IMG/VR virus record: IMGVR_UViG_3300028569_002824
Span: 1 to 64,000 of that record
DNA from: a virus
Reading direction: 5' to 3' (one strand)
Length of the DNA: 64,000 nt
Part shown: positions 15,389-26,400 of the stretch, piece by piece
Layout: every line of letters begins with the position of its first letter
Numbering within the stretch: the first letter of the stretch is position 1
Position numbers and translations under genes: made by a program
Notes under the pieces: generated by a model
What the model saw: the letters and a program-made list of their open reading frames with translations, nothing else
Databases searched by the model: none
What the model was told of the DNA's origin: nothing

Positions 15389-17437
15389 TTACCGATTTGG
15401 TGTAAAAAACTGATATCCAGATTCTAACAGTTCATACACGTCTAACTTATACTTATCAAGATCGTCCAATTCTTTGTGTGAAACACCGAGTGCTGGAAAT
15501 GCAGTCGCTTCTGCTATTTTAAATTCGGTGATGTAATGATGTGCGTCTGTCAATTCCTTTAACAAAAACTTTTCATCAGAAATTTCCCAATATCCGTTGG
15601 ATTCTATCTTGAGCGGTCTTTGCTGATCATCTAAATCCACTATTGAAAAATATTCTTGACAAATTTCTGGAGTTAAAATAAAAAGTGCCCAAACTAATGC
15701 CATGATTCTATCATCAAAGAACATATCATTTTTCTTTCGAAATTTTCCGTTAGGAAAACGAACAAACGTTTCAAACTCTGAAATAGTAGCATCATCATTA
15801 ACTGACACTGTTTGTAGATGGTTTATCCAATATCTCATATTTTGAATGCCGTCAAATCTGATATTGGTATGTGACAATACTCCAATGTTTCTAGTTTTGT
15901 TGTACCGATCTTGTTCAGAAATTTTTGAATAAGACACGAGCTTTTCGTATTTATGTGCATGAAATAACGCGTCTATGAGTTGAGCTCCACAATTATTTCT
16001 TTCGATTAACATCGGAGGTGTTCCCCACGAATTAGCTAATACTAACAATTTGTTCGCAAACTGAAATGGTTCTATTTTAGCTGATCCAAATACAGCAACT
16101 TGCTTGATATTTTGAACATCTGTTACGTCTAAGACTTGAGCCACTGAAGAAGCTCTACCAATACCTTCTCCAACGTCAACTCCTATTACATACAAATGGC
16201 TCTTGTTTGGCACTTCATATACTTTGTAGTCGCCGTTTTCAGAAGTCCATATTGGTTCTGTTTTATTCTGTTTAAACGACTCTATAATTGATGCTCCAAC
16301 AGCAGATGAGGCTTCATCTAAAAAGGTATTATTGTATTCTTCTAAAAATTTATCTTCAGAGCCCAACAATTCAATCTGTGTGGCTTTCCAAGCTTCGTCT
16401 CTACCTGGAACATCCCACCAATCGATTCTTTCGTGCTTCCACTGTTTAAGTCTTCCTGTCTCTGCACCAGAATAAATATCGTAGAATTTATTGCCTATCC
16501 CATTCGGAGTACTGACTACAAGAATTTTAGAGTTTTTTCCAGAAGATACAGTGGGGATAACAGATGACCAAAAATCTTCAAGAAGATGGCTTTCTATATA
16601 AGCCGCCTCGTCCAATAAAACACAGTTAAGAGAATCACCTCTTATCGAAGTGGCGGTCGTGGTTGATACTATAATACAAGAATCATTACCCAACGTCATG
16701 CCAGTCTTTCCGTAATCCTTTACACCAGGTTTAATAAAATTTGGAAGTTGTTCGTATGCCATTCTTATTCTTTTGAATATATTAATAGCTGTTGTTTCTT
16801 TGTTGGCTACGATTGCTGCTCTGTAATCCGTATTAAAACACACCATCCACAACGAAAACACAGTAAGCATCGTAGATTTCCCAATCTGCCTTGAAGAACA
16901 CACTACTGCATGTCTCTCTCTAACAAATGTTCTTAATACTCTTTTTTGAGCTTCATAAAGAGAAATTTTTTCTTTACCTCTATCTAAACTAACAATGTAA
17001 AAATAATTTTCCGCAAAATAAGTGATGTCCGCTCTACATTTTCTTATTTCTTCTATCATGTCTGCAGTGAACTCGTATTGAGCTCCTGCCACAGGAACTG
17101 TTTTTGACCCCCTATAATAATATGAGGCGCTTATAGGCTCTTTGTTTATTATTTTGACGGAGTCAATGTTGAATCCTTCTTCAGTTAGTTTCCGGTCATC
17201 TAATAGAGAGTCGAGTGATGATTCTTGTGAAAGCGTGCCTTCCATCAAATCGAATTGATTTGATGGAAGCGAAACTGTTGATTGTATCTCAGTCAATACG
17301 CTCCGTTGAGTTTTTTTAGGTTGTTTTTTTGTTGTTCCTTTTGGTCTGCCTCTTTTTGGTTTGTTTTTTGAACCTTTTGGTCTTCCTTTACTAGGAGAAA
17401 TATGTTGAGTGTCGTTATCCATAACAACATTAATCAT
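15389..17437 (-). CDS. 17: Terminase large subunit with N-terminal AT-hook-like motifs
   Basis: 682 residues. ATPase: Walker A SSRQIGKST near 184, Walker B VLLDEAAYIE near 275, coupling motif VVSTPNG near 306. Nuclease: GVDVGEG near 421, IERNN near 480 and DDRIMAL near 577 give the acidic RNase H-like site. This is the motor that cuts and packages DNA. The first 45 residues hold two GRPKG cores (18-22 and 30-34) in a very basic context (KGSKNKPKRGRPKGTTKK), like eukaryotic AT-hooks, which bind the minor groove of AT-rich DNA. T4 gp17 lacks these. Confidence 0.95.
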   Translation of the reverse strand: MINVVMDNDTQHISPSKGRPKGSKNKPKRGRPKGTTKKQPKKTQRSVLTEIQSTVSLPSNQFDLMEGTLSQESSLDSLLDDRKLTEEGFNIDSVKIINKEPISASYYYRGSKTVPVAGAQYEFTADMIEEIRKCRADITYFAENYFYIVSLDRGKEKISLYEAQKRVLRTFVRERHAVVCSSRQIGKSTMLTVFSLWMVCFNTDYRAAIVANKETTAINIFKRIRMAYEQLPNFIKPGVKDYGKTGMTLGNDSCIIVSTTTATSIRGDSLNCVLLDEAAYIESHLLEDFWSSVIPTVSSGKNSKILVVSTPNGIGNKFYDIYSGAETGRLKQWKHERIDWWDVPGRDEAWKATQIELLGSEDKFLEEYNNTFLDEASSAVGASIIESFKQNKTEPIWTSENGDYKVYEVPNKSHLYVIGVDVGEGIGRASSVAQVLDVTDVQNIKQVAVFGSAKIEPFQFANKLLVLANSWGTPPMLIERNNCGAQLIDALFHAHKYEKLVSYSKISEQDRYNKTRNIGVLSHTNIRFDGIQNMRYWINHLQTVSVNDDATISEFETFVRFPNGKFRKKNDMFFDDRIMALVWALFILTPEICQEYFSIVDLDDQQRPLKIESNGYWEISDEKFLLKELTDAHHYITEFKIAEATAFPALGVSHKELDDLDKYKLDVYELLESGYQFFTPNR

Positions 17438-17829
17438 GGTCTATTGCTAGCCAAATCAACAAACGTAGCTCTCAACAAGTCAACTAAAGCCGCCTCATCT
17501 TTTGGTGTAGGCATATTAATAACTACAACCTTTTCATTCTGAAGAGAATAACCAATCAACGCAAAACTACTCAAATATTCCTCAGCAATTAGTGCTAGGT
17601 GACCCACCTCTTTAAAATTTCTCTTCCGATCTAATAAATCATCTTGCTTGTGTCTCGACAAGGCTTGTTCTATCAACTCTTTAGTCAACAAATCTTCCTT
17701 CAACGGTTTATTGTTAGGCTTGGTCTTTACTTTAGGTTTAATTAGATTGGATTTTGGCTTAGTGGCTACGTTGGCTTTTATTTCAGACTTATTCACTCTT
17801 GAGTCTTTGGATTTTTTTGAAAGCGACAT
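17434..17829 (-). CDS. Hypothetical protein upstream of terminase (small-terminase candidate by position)
   Basis: 131 residues. The first 50 residues are Lys/Pro/Asn-rich and basic; the rest (FKEVGHLALIAEEYLSSFALIGYSLQNEKVVVINMPTPKDEAALVDLL) is a small alpha/beta-like region. Its stop overlaps the terminase ATG (ATGA), so the two are coupled. In T4 the gene before 17 is the small terminase 16. No similarity to gp16 or helix-turn-helix is visible, so that assignment is only positional. Confidence 0.7.
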   Translation of the reverse strand: MSLSKKSKDSRVNKSEIKANVATKPKSNLIKPKVKTKPNNKPLKEDLLTKELIEQALSRHKQDDLLDRKRNFKEVGHLALIAEEYLSSFALIGYSLQNEKVVVINMPTPKDEAALVDLLRATFVDLASNRP

Positions 17830-17841
17830 ATTAAAAAATAA

Positions 17842-18174
17842 TTAATTTTTATAAAGATAATCCAGATTAATTGGACTAGTTCCGATGATACCTAACTTAA
17901 TCAGTTGTTCTATAATAACTTCAAACGATGATGTTTGAATTTTAAGTCGAGTTGGAATGAATTGGTTTCCATCAAATAATTCAAAAAACGTTTCTCCTAT
18001 ATAAGGATCGTTAACATAGCATGTACAAAAAACCGAAGCTCCACCAGGATCAATTACAATAGTCCATGAGCGAGTATCTGATTCACTATAATCAGAAAAC
18101 AACTTATGTGCAATATATCCTGAATCTCTCAGCCTTTTTAAAATGTACCCAAGCGTCGTAAGTTTGTTTGCCAT
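17842..18174 (-). CDS. Conserved hypothetical protein
   Basis: 110 residues. TLGYILKRLRDSGYIAHKLF, then SWTIVIDPGGASVFCTCY and FFELFDGNQFIP, look like a compact alpha/beta protein that I associate with uncharacterised genes of aquatic T4-like phages. There is no catalytic motif. It ends 12 bases before the 131-residue gene ahead of terminase. Confidence 0.7.
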   Translation of the reverse strand: MANKLTTLGYILKRLRDSGYIAHKLFSDYSESDTRSWTIVIDPGGASVFCTCYVNDPYIGETFFELFDGNQFIPTRLKIQTSSFEVIIEQLIKLGIIGTSPINLDYLYKN

Positions 18175-18179
18175 AAAGT

Positions 18180-18187
18180 TATTTACC
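18180..18187 (-). promoter_or_regulatory. Late-type octamer GGTAAATA
   Basis: It matches 6 of 8 bases and ends 6 bases before the ATG at 18174. It could drive the terminase group. Confidence 0.3.
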
Positions 18188-18223
18188 TAACTGCGTAGGT
18201 AAATCTATAGCAACTTTTTGACT

Positions 18224-18940
18224 TTATTTCACTAATCCAAACGCAATATAGCTAACAGCTTCTGTTTTAAATTTATATACTTTTAATTTATGATTAACGC
18301 TTACCTCAATATCCTGATCAGCAAACGACATCAATAACATATTTTGAATGCTGATTGGTGCATCAATAGTTGGAGGCAACCCCGAAAATCCCGTAGAAGC
18401 CACCATGGTCATTTGATTTGTATTAGCTTTCTGTTCATCACCAATTTTAATTGATACCGCACCATCTTTTGCGAAAAAATATAATTTTTCTGAATCAGGA
18501 AGAATTGAATGGAATTTAGATATTTCCGAAAAAACTTTTTTTGAAATAGTGAAAGTAGTATCAAACTCAAGTTTGTTTATCTTGTCTTCACTGAGAGATT
18601 TTTTATTAATAACATAAGACTCGTCCAACAAATGATATTTAAAAGTAATGTCCTTTCCAACATATTCAATATAGTTGTCGTGAATATTTAGCGTTAGAGT
18701 ATCTTCAGTTATTCCAGAAAACAATCTTAAAAAAGTTTTACAATCAGGAATTACACATTTGACACTACAATCAGTAGTGCAAGGCAATCTGACAAGTAAA
18801 ACAAGAGAGTTGTCTGAAGACGTCACGATTGTTTTGAGACAACTCGTTCCATCAAACGTAATACATACGTTATCTGAAATTTTTGAAACAGGTCCCAACA
18901 AAGAGTCAATTAGATCACTCTTGGAAATAGTTAATGTCAT
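18224..18940 (-). CDS. 45: Sliding clamp / late transcription activator (gp45-like)
   Basis: 238 residues, near T4 gp45 (228). It shows the two-domain strand-helix pattern of clamps: TISKSDLIDSLLGPVSKISDN at the start, a linker near 115, and a second domain ending VYKFKTEAVSYIAFGL. The clamp tethers DNA polymerase to DNA, and in T4 it also activates late promoters together with gp55 and gp33. No single motif is diagnostic, so this rests on length, pattern and context. It overlaps the upstream gene by 4 bases. Confidence 0.72.
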   Translation of the reverse strand: MTLTISKSDLIDSLLGPVSKISDNVCITFDGTSCLKTIVTSSDNSLVLLVRLPCTTDCSVKCVIPDCKTFLRLFSGITEDTLTLNIHDNYIEYVGKDITFKYHLLDESYVINKKSLSEDKINKLEFDTTFTISKKVFSEISKFHSILPDSEKLYFFAKDGAVSIKIGDEQKANTNQMTMVASTGFSGLPPTIDAPISIQNMLLMSFADQDIEVSVNHKLKVYKFKTEAVSYIAFGLVK

Positions 18941-19365
18941 TTAGAAAATAAATTTCTCTTACGGCTTGTAGCAGGTTCGTTACTACAAATGTTGTCTGCA
19001 ATGCGTTTTAAACTGTCACTTATTGACTTTAACATCTCAATTGTTCCTGTGTCAGTAAGCATGTTCGTTTGAACATGGTGATGAGTGTGAACTCCTCCTT
19101 GAGGCTCATCTGGACCTAGTGGTTGAGAGTAAGTGATGGGATGAGCTGCTTCTGCTTCCTTTTGAAGCATTTCTATCAATCGTCGCTCCTTGTCAGAAGT
19201 TGCCCCGGGCTTATTAGAGCCTTCCATAAGTATTTTTTTGGGATCAATTCTGGTGGCAGGCATTCCTTGTCCTTCACCCACCATTGTGGATTGATCTACT
19301 CTCAGTAACTCACTTCCAAATATTTTAGCCATCGTTGCAGCTGCCAGTTGCTCATTTGTAATCAT
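18937..19365 (-). CDS. Hypothetical protein upstream of the clamp gene
   Basis: 142 residues. The middle is disordered-looking with a histidine cluster (GGVHTHHHVQ). The C-terminal part (EMLKSISDSLKRIADNI) is helical. No family recognised. ATGA overlap with the clamp gene and a strong early promoter make it the first gene of that operon. Confidence 0.65.
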   Translation of the reverse strand: MITNEQLAAATMAKIFGSELLRVDQSTMVGEGQGMPATRIDPKKILMEGSNKPGATSDKERRLIEMLQKEAEAAHPITYSQPLGPDEPQGGVHTHHHVQTNMLTDTGTIEMLKSISDSLKRIADNICSNEPATSRKRNLFSK

Positions 19366-19373
19366 ATATGGTT

Positions 19374-19401
19374 ATTATAGCTGAGTTTAATTTAAGTTCA
19401 A
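19374..19401 (-). promoter_or_regulatory. Early-type promoter TTGAAC-N16-TATAAT
   Basis: A consensus -10 at 19374-19379 and a -35 at 19396-19401 with a 16-base spacer. Expected start about 2 bases before the ATG at 19365. The best-matching early promoter in the window. Confidence 0.7.
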
Positions 19402-19410
19402 CTAAAGTGT

Positions 19411-20433
19411 TTATTGCAACCCTCCAATAATACCTTTTCTTAATACAGCGGTTGCAGACCAAGGGTGTAACGATTCAATGTGATCTGTAACAATACTGAA
19501 GTCAAAAATCTTACCTGCAGCAAACATTTCATCCAATCCCTGATAAAACAACCGAATGGCATCCTCAGTAAACAAAAGATTTGATCCATTTAGTTCCGCA
19601 AAAGCTTGTTCGTCTCTGCGTTTGCATACAATAACAACCTCAGTCGGAACTTTCAATCTTGCCATTTCAACAATGTCTTCAATAAAGACTACATTATTAG
19701 GATCAAATTGCACAGTAATCTTTGCGATGGATCGTTGACTGTGACCATTTGCTGCTCTCCCTCTTCTAGTAACAGCGTCTTGAGATAATTCAAATGAACA
19801 AGGACAAGTAGAACTGTAAATATAATCAACAGTCAAAAAGAATTTATATTGTTCGCCATGCTTCTGGCCTTCCAATACGCAATCGTAAAAAATATATCCC
19901 TCAAGCTTTTCGTGACTCAATTTAACCCCATCTGCAATTTTGAATACCTGATCATCAGGAGCATCATTAGGAAGTTCTTTTCTTGTTCTTAAAGCTTTCT
20001 GAGTCCATGGATATTTAAACTTCATTTTGCAATAAATGTCTTTACAACCTTGCTTTAATTGCAATTCATCTAAAATGAGTTTCATTCCTTCTATTGATAC
20101 ATGATTAGCAATCTGTTCATGCATAACTAACGGAAACCTACTCAAGTTCAATCCTTTAACATCAGGGTTATCCAAAGATCCATACAACGATACTGATGTA
20201 GTAAGTCTCTCCATAGTTCCATCTCGTCTAATAAAGTTTACAGGAAGATCTACTCCAGAAACACCAACCTTATTAATTGGAACTCTAGCTCCAGGAATCA
20301 CAGGATTAATTTGAGGATCAGGAAGAGCTGTATCGTCTGGATAATAGTCTGCGTCATACACAAACTTTAAGTGAGGCATGTGTTTCGAATAGTCTGACAA
20401 CTTATTGGAGGTCGTAATTATGTTAATGGACAT
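19411..20433 (-). CDS. folE2: GTP cyclohydrolase I type 2 (FolE2/MptA-like)
   Basis: 340 residues. NKVGVSGVDLPVNF near 53, the Cys/Ser-Pro-Cys region STCPCSFEL near 212 with the metal cysteine, and HGEQYKFFLTVDY before it match the FolE2 family, which makes dihydroneopterin triphosphate from GTP. Phages use this as the first step to 7-deazaguanine derivatives; QueD and QueE are at 50145-50615 and 49385-50155. It has its own near-leaderless promoter just downstream of the groEL terminator. Confidence 0.88.
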   Translation of the reverse strand: MSINIITTSNKLSDYSKHMPHLKFVYDADYYPDDTALPDPQINPVIPGARVPINKVGVSGVDLPVNFIRRDGTMERLTTSVSLYGSLDNPDVKGLNLSRFPLVMHEQIANHVSIEGMKLILDELQLKQGCKDIYCKMKFKYPWTQKALRTRKELPNDAPDDQVFKIADGVKLSHEKLEGYIFYDCVLEGQKHGEQYKFFLTVDYIYSSTCPCSFELSQDAVTRRGRAANGHSQRSIAKITVQFDPNNVVFIEDIVEMARLKVPTEVVIVCKRRDEQAFAELNGSNLLFTEDAIRLFYQGLDEMFAAGKIFDFSIVTDHIESLHPWSATAVLRKGIIGGLQ

Positions 20434-20440
20434 AGCGTAT

Positions 20441-20468
20441 ATGTTACTATGTTTTGATGGGTTGTCAA
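20441..20468 (-). promoter_or_regulatory. Early-type promoter TTGACA-N16-TAACAT
   Basis: The -35 is at 20463-20468 and the -10 at 20441-20446, ending 8 bases before the folE2 ATG at 20433. Confidence 0.6.
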
Positions 20469-20486
20469 CTCGAAATGGAAATAAAA

Positions 20487-20521
20487 AAATGCCTCGACCA
20501 CTATTTGTGGTCGAGGCATTT
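20487..20521. terminator. Strong rho-independent terminator after groEL
   Basis: AAATGCCTCGACCAC and GTGGTCGAGGCATTT form a 15-bp stem with a 5-base loop. It lies 23 bases beyond the groEL stop and separates the chaperone operon from folE2. Confidence 0.92.
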
Positions 20522-20544
20522 ATAGTGTGTAATATTATATTATT

Positions 20545-22215
<1,671 letters not shown>

Positions 22216-22512
22216 TTAGTTAATAATGCCAAGAATGTTATTTTCGCTTGTGATCGTAAAGGTTTCCCCCTCGACACAAACTTCGGTTCCGCTGTGTTTG
22301 GAAATGATTACTCTATCTCCAACTTTTACCGTGAACTCAACAATGTTATTATTAGAGTCACGTTTGCCAGTACCTAAAGCTATTACTTGAGCTTCTTGTG
22401 GTTTTTCTCTTGCGGAATCAGGAATGATAATTCCGCCCTTTGTTGTGTCACTCTCAGGCAGTGGCTTAAGAAGCACACGATCATCAAGTGGTTTAATATT
22501 AGGTGTTATCAT
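22216..22512 (-). CDS. groES: Co-chaperonin GroES
   Basis: 98 residues, full length. [13 protein letters not shown] opens the barrel. The mobile loop [13 protein letters not shown] (22-34) binds GroEL. The roof and C-terminal strands ([25 protein letters not shown]) are normal. It is a true GroES and not a gp31-like analogue. The gene lies between dnaK and groEL, so all three are probably co-transcribed and end at the hairpin 20487-20521. Confidence 0.97.
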   Translation of the reverse strand: MITPNIKPLDDRVLLKPLPESDTTKGGIIIPDSAREKPQEAQVIALGTGKRDSNNNIVEFTVKVGDRVIISKHSGTEVCVEGETFTITSENNILGIIN

Positions 22513-22550
22513 ATATTTTGTTTATTTGTTTGTTTGGGTTATTGGAGTTG

Positions 22551-24434
22551 TCACTTGACAACTTCAAAATCTGCGTCTACGACGTCTTCGTCGGTTTTAG
22601 TTTGAGTAGTAGAGGATTCAGAAGAAGCAGCTTGATATGCAACAGATATTGCTTCTTGAATCTTTGATTGAAGTACGTCATGTGATGTCTTAATAAGATC
22701 AATATCATCACCTTTTAGTGCCTCTGAAACTTTTGAAGATGCATCTTTAATAGATGATTTTACATCCTCAGGAATTTTATCTCCGATGTCTGCTAGCTGT
22801 TTCTCGCTTTGATATATTAGATTATCAGCACTGTTACGAAGCTCAATAGCTTCTTTGGATTTACGATCTTCTTCAGCGTGAGCTTCAGCTTCCTTTTGCA
22901 TGCGTTCAACCTCTTCGTTACTCAACCCACTAGATCCAGTAATTGATATTTTTTGCTCTTTTCCACTACCGAGATCCTTGGCCGACACACGTAAAATGCC
23001 ATTTGCATCAATATCAAACGTAACTTCAATTTGTGGAACTCCTCTAGGAGCTGAAGGAATGCCGTCCAAATGAAAGGTTCCGAGACTCTTGTTGTCTCTG
23101 CTGAGAGGACGCTCACCCTGAATTACCTTAATTTCAACACCAGGTTGGTTGTCAGCATAGGTAGAGAAAATGTTAGATTTTCTCGACGGAATAGTAGTGT
23201 TTCGTGGAATCATCGGTGTAGCAACTCCACCAGCTGTCTCTATAGCTAAAGTCAATGGGGTTACATCTAACAGCAGAACATCCTTTACGTCACCTCTGAG
23301 AACTCCACCTTGAACTGCAGCACCGATCGCTACAACTTCGTCAGGATTGACTCCTTTATTCGGCTCCTTGCCAATAAGATCACGAGCAGTATTAATAACT
23401 CTTGGCATGCGTGTCATCCCACCAACTAGTACGAGCTCGCTTATATCCCCAACATTTAATTTAGCGTCTTTAAGACAATCTCGTACAGGAACAGTCGTGC
23501 GTTCAAATAATCCATCGGTAATTTGCTCTAATTTAGATCTACTAAGTTTCTTTTGAATGTGCTTGGGTCCTGTTGAATCAGCAGTAATAAACGGTAAATT
23601 TATTTCGTACTCCTGTGCAGAAGAAAGTGCAATTTTAGCCTTTTCTCCTTCTTCTTTAATTCGTTGAATGGCATCTGATTGTGTGGATAAATTAATTCCA
23701 ACATCTGTCTGAAATTCTGAAATAATCCATTCGACTATTTTGTTGTCCCAGTCATCTCCACCCAAATGTGTATCACCATTCGTAGAAAGCACTTCAAACA
23801 CCCCTTCGTTAATTTCAAGAGCAGAAATATCAAAAGTGCCGCCACCCAAATCATAAACTACAATCTTTTCATCCTTTTTGGCGTCCAAGCCGTACGCCAA
23901 TGCTGCTGCAGTAGGTTCATTGATTATACGTTTTACGTCAAGCCCAGCAATTTTTCCTGCGTCTTTAGTAGCACTTCTTTGAGAGTCATTAAAGTAGGCT
24001 GGCACAGTGATGACAGCTTCTGTGACAGGTTCACCTAATTTAGCTTCTGCATCAGATTTAAGTTTAGACAAAATCATTGCTGATATTTCTGGTGGAGAAA
24101 ACACCTTATCTTCATCGTTGACTGTAACTTGAATGTGAGCGTCACCATTCGCTGCTCTAACAACTTTGTATGGAACCTTTTTAATCTCATCTGTTACTTC
24201 ATCAAATTTCATTCCCATGAATCGTTTGACAGAATATATTGTGTTAGATGGATTAGTAACGGCTTGTCTTTTAGCAGCCTGTCCAACAAGCCGCTCTCCA
24301 GCTTTTGTAAAAGCAACTACCGAGGGAGTAGTTCTTGCTCCTTCTGAGTTTTCCAACACTGATGGCTGATCCCCGTCAATTACTGCTACGCATGAATTTG
24401 TAGTACCTAAATCAATTCCGATAATTTTTCCCAT
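22551..24434 (-). CDS. dnaK: Chaperone DnaK (Hsp70)
   Basis: 627 residues, full length. Nucleotide-binding domain: [14 protein letters not shown] (near 5), [10 protein letters not shown] (near 194), [10 protein letters not shown] (near 335). The linker [11 protein letters not shown] near 386 and substrate domain follow, with a helical lid and the conserved end [12 protein letters not shown]. This is the bacterial-type Hsp70, which works with DnaJ and GrpE; neither is in the window, so host co-chaperones may be used. It lies 17 bases below the gene 32 stop, as part of a long minus-strand unit. Confidence 0.98.
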   Translation of the reverse strand: MGKIIGIDLGTTNSCVAVIDGDQPSVLENSEGARTTPSVVAFTKAGERLVGQAAKRQAVTNPSNTIYSVKRFMGMKFDEVTDEIKKVPYKVVRAANGDAHIQVTVNDEDKVFSPPEISAMILSKLKSDAEAKLGEPVTEAVITVPAYFNDSQRSATKDAGKIAGLDVKRIINEPTAAALAYGLDAKKDEKIVVYDLGGGTFDISALEINEGVFEVLSTNGDTHLGGDDWDNKIVEWIISEFQTDVGINLSTQSDAIQRIKEEGEKAKIALSSAQEYEINLPFITADSTGPKHIQKKLSRSKLEQITDGLFERTTVPVRDCLKDAKLNVGDISELVLVGGMTRMPRVINTARDLIGKEPNKGVNPDEVVAIGAAVQGGVLRGDVKDVLLLDVTPLTLAIETAGGVATPMIPRNTTIPSRKSNIFSTYADNQPGVEIKVIQGERPLSRDNKSLGTFHLDGIPSAPRGVPQIEVTFDIDANGILRVSAKDLGSGKEQKISITGSSGLSNEEVERMQKEAEAHAEEDRKSKEAIELRNSADNLIYQSEKQLADIGDKIPEDVKSSIKDASSKVSEALKGDDIDLIKTSHDVLQSKIQEAISVAYQAASSESSTTQTKTDEDVVDADFEVVK

Positions 24435-24451
24435 AGTTAAAAATATAAATA

Positions 24452-25393
24452 TTACAGATCAGCGAGAAGTTTCTTCAATGCTTCGTCGGTGGATTCATCC
24501 GTTTCGTTAACAACCTCTTTAGCAGCTACGTTGACTTTTGGTTGAGGAATTTCACCAAAAACTGTTTCGATCATTTCTGCAGACCGTTTAACAGCGTCTG
24601 GCTTTTCGTGCCTAATCGAGGTATAATCATCATCGGGATCTACAGATGATCCCGTAGTTAAATTGAAGAAATGTTCGTCAAGCAATCGCTGCATCTCTGC
24701 TGATGTGGTTTGCTTGTTTAGTGACTTGAGATCGTGGACTGAACTGTATATTTGCTCAATTTGTGCTTCAGATACTCCAGCACTACTCGGTGCAAGGAAT
24801 TTTGAAGAAGCATACGTTACATACTGTTTAGATCCCTTGTTTGCACCAGTTCTACTTTCACATTTAATCCTAAGTGTTGCTCCATTAGCAACATCAAAAA
24901 CTTTTTCTACACCGAACTCATCGGAATCTTCTCCTGTTAGTGCTCCTTCAATAATTTTAGTTAATTCTTTTCCGTAACGGAGAATCTTTACTTTCCCTTC
25001 GTTCTCTGGTGTTGTTGGATCTGAAATTACATAAACGTTTACCAACCAACCTTCTTTACGAGACAGCACAGCTGCAGCCATTTTTTCTGACTCCGAGCCT
25101 GTCCTGTAAGTTTTGAGATAGTAAGCATCAATTGGACAAGTCTCCCCAAAAGTAGTAGGACACAATGCTGTGACAAACTTGCCTGTGGAATTTGATGTCC
25201 AAGCATGATTGTAGTAATGAAAGATTGTTTCCTTTGGAGCATTTGGATTAGGAACCAAACGAACTTGGTATGAATTTCCGGGAACAAATTTCAGTACCTC
25301 TTTATATAGACCATTACCTCCACCTGTATCCTTCTCAGACGTAAGTGAGGTTTTGATTGCATCAAACATTGATTTAGTGTTAATATTACTCAT
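24452..25393 (-). CDS. 32: Single-stranded DNA-binding protein (gp32-like)
   Basis: 313 residues (T4 gp32 has 301). The N-terminal basic/helical part, a core OB-fold ([31 protein letters not shown]) and an acidic tail ([15 protein letters not shown]) match gp32. The acidic tail recruits partner proteins. The zinc loop is altered: an upstream His, then C-x7-C followed by Pro-Ile-Asp, so the last Cys of the T4 His-Cys3 site is an Asp. It coats replication intermediates and cooperates with UvsX/UvsY and gp59, all present here. Confidence 0.88.
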   Translation of the reverse strand: MSNINTKSMFDAIKTSLTSEKDTGGGNGLYKEVLKFVPGNSYQVRLVPNPNAPKETIFHYYNHAWTSNSTGKFVTALCPTTFGETCPIDAYYLKTYRTGSESEKMAAAVLSRKEGWLVNVYVISDPTTPENEGKVKILRYGKELTKIIEGALTGEDSDEFGVEKVFDVANGATLRIKCESRTGANKGSKQYVTYASSKFLAPSSAGVSEAQIEQIYSSVHDLKSLNKQTTSAEMQRLLDEHFFNLTTGSSVDPDDDYTSIRHEKPDAVKRSAEMIETVFGEIPQPKVNVAAKEVVNETDESTDEALKKLLADL

Positions 25394-25403
25394 AATTTCG
25401 ATT

Positions 25404-26084
25404 TCAGGATATACTGTTTTTAACGGTAGTCAACTCTCTTTGAATAAAATTTTCTAAGACAGGAAACGCTTTTTTGAGGTATGGCTTAACCTTAGTTGAA
25501 TTGTTATATAGATTATGCAAACTTTTGAACTGACCAATAAAATCGCTAACAAAAAATCTCTGAACATCCTCTGTGAATGTTTGCATTGAAGAAAAAATAT
25601 TAGGAAATTCAAACATCACGTACAAATTTATTTTGTTTTGCTTATAATGAGTCATCCAACTAAATAAATCAGAGGTCTGATGAGTTGAATATTGATGCAA
25701 TAAAATATTGTTTGATATACAAAATTTAGAAATAAAAGCTAGCGATTCTTTTATGTGGTCTAACTGACTGTCAGGATCTTGTAAGAATATTTGCTTTTTA
25801 TATGTAGTATAGGCTTTTACTGCTCTCATTGAAGAGAAGTAATCTAGCCCAAAATAATTCACGTCGGGATACAATTTATACGGTGCTTGAAAAAAAGTTT
25901 CTGGAAGTATTTCGGGATGCTTTTGAAACAACACAGACAAACGCTTTAAGAATTTATGCTTGTCTGTATCGCAAATATCCGAAAAGTCTTTTTTAAGACG
26001 AAATGGTTTACCACCATTTGATCTAGTGACAGCCAAATGTTTATTGTAGAGATGCTTTTCGAGTTCCGTTAGTTGATTTGCCAT
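25404..26084 (-). CDS. 59: Helicase loader (gp59-like)
   Basis: 226 residues against 217 in T4. DVNYFGLDYFSSMRAVKAYTTYKK, then IKESLAFISKFCISNNI and INLYVMFEFPNIF, agree with the helical gp59 of T4-like phages as I recall it. The gene lies directly upstream of gene 32, the same neighbour as in T4. gp59 loads the gp41 helicase onto gp32-coated forks. No catalytic motif is expected, so the call depends on length, composition and position. Confidence 0.7.
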   Translation of the reverse strand: MANQLTELEKHLYNKHLAVTRSNGGKPFRLKKDFSDICDTDKHKFLKRLSVLFQKHPEILPETFFQAPYKLYPDVNYFGLDYFSSMRAVKAYTTYKKQIFLQDPDSQLDHIKESLAFISKFCISNNILLHQYSTHQTSDLFSWMTHYKQNKINLYVMFEFPNIFSSMQTFTEDVQRFFVSDFIGQFKSLHNLYNNSTKVKPYLKKAFPVLENFIQRELTTVKNSIS

Positions 26085-26385
26085 TAATTTGTCTTAGTGC
26101 AGACTTTGTAAATTTAGATTTTACAAGAGTTGGGTATAAAAACAACAATGAAAGAAGAGCGTCTTTAAAATTAACAGAAGATGTAATTTCAGTAAAAAAT
26201 TCTCGATAATCTTTACTCTCTAATAGCAACACAAACAAAAATGTAGAATTAATTTTTTTATTTTCTAACATCGAAATAAGAGCTCCTGCTTTATGCAATC
26301 CCACAATAAATTCTTTTGCGTTTATTAATTCGGTTGGAGATGCTGATGACATGTTACTATCAGAGAAGATTGAAGATACCATCAA
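26041..26385 (-). CDS. Small protein upstream of gp59; gp33 candidate by position
   Basis: 114 residues from the first ATG; an ATG at 26352 is equally possible and would give 103. It overlaps gp59 by 44 bases. In T4 the order is 33-59-32, and gp33 (112 residues) is the small protein joining RNA polymerase to the clamp at late promoters. Length and order fit, and late-type promoters are abundant here. I see no firm sequence match, so gp33 is an inference. Confidence 0.6.
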   Translation of the reverse strand: MMVSSIFSDSNMSSASPTELINAKEFIVGLHKAGALISMLENKKINSTFLFVLLLESKDYREFFTEITSSVNFKDALLSLLFLYPTLVKSKFTKSALRQINGKSTNGTRKASLQ

Positions 26386-26400
26386 TTTAATTAAGCTGAA

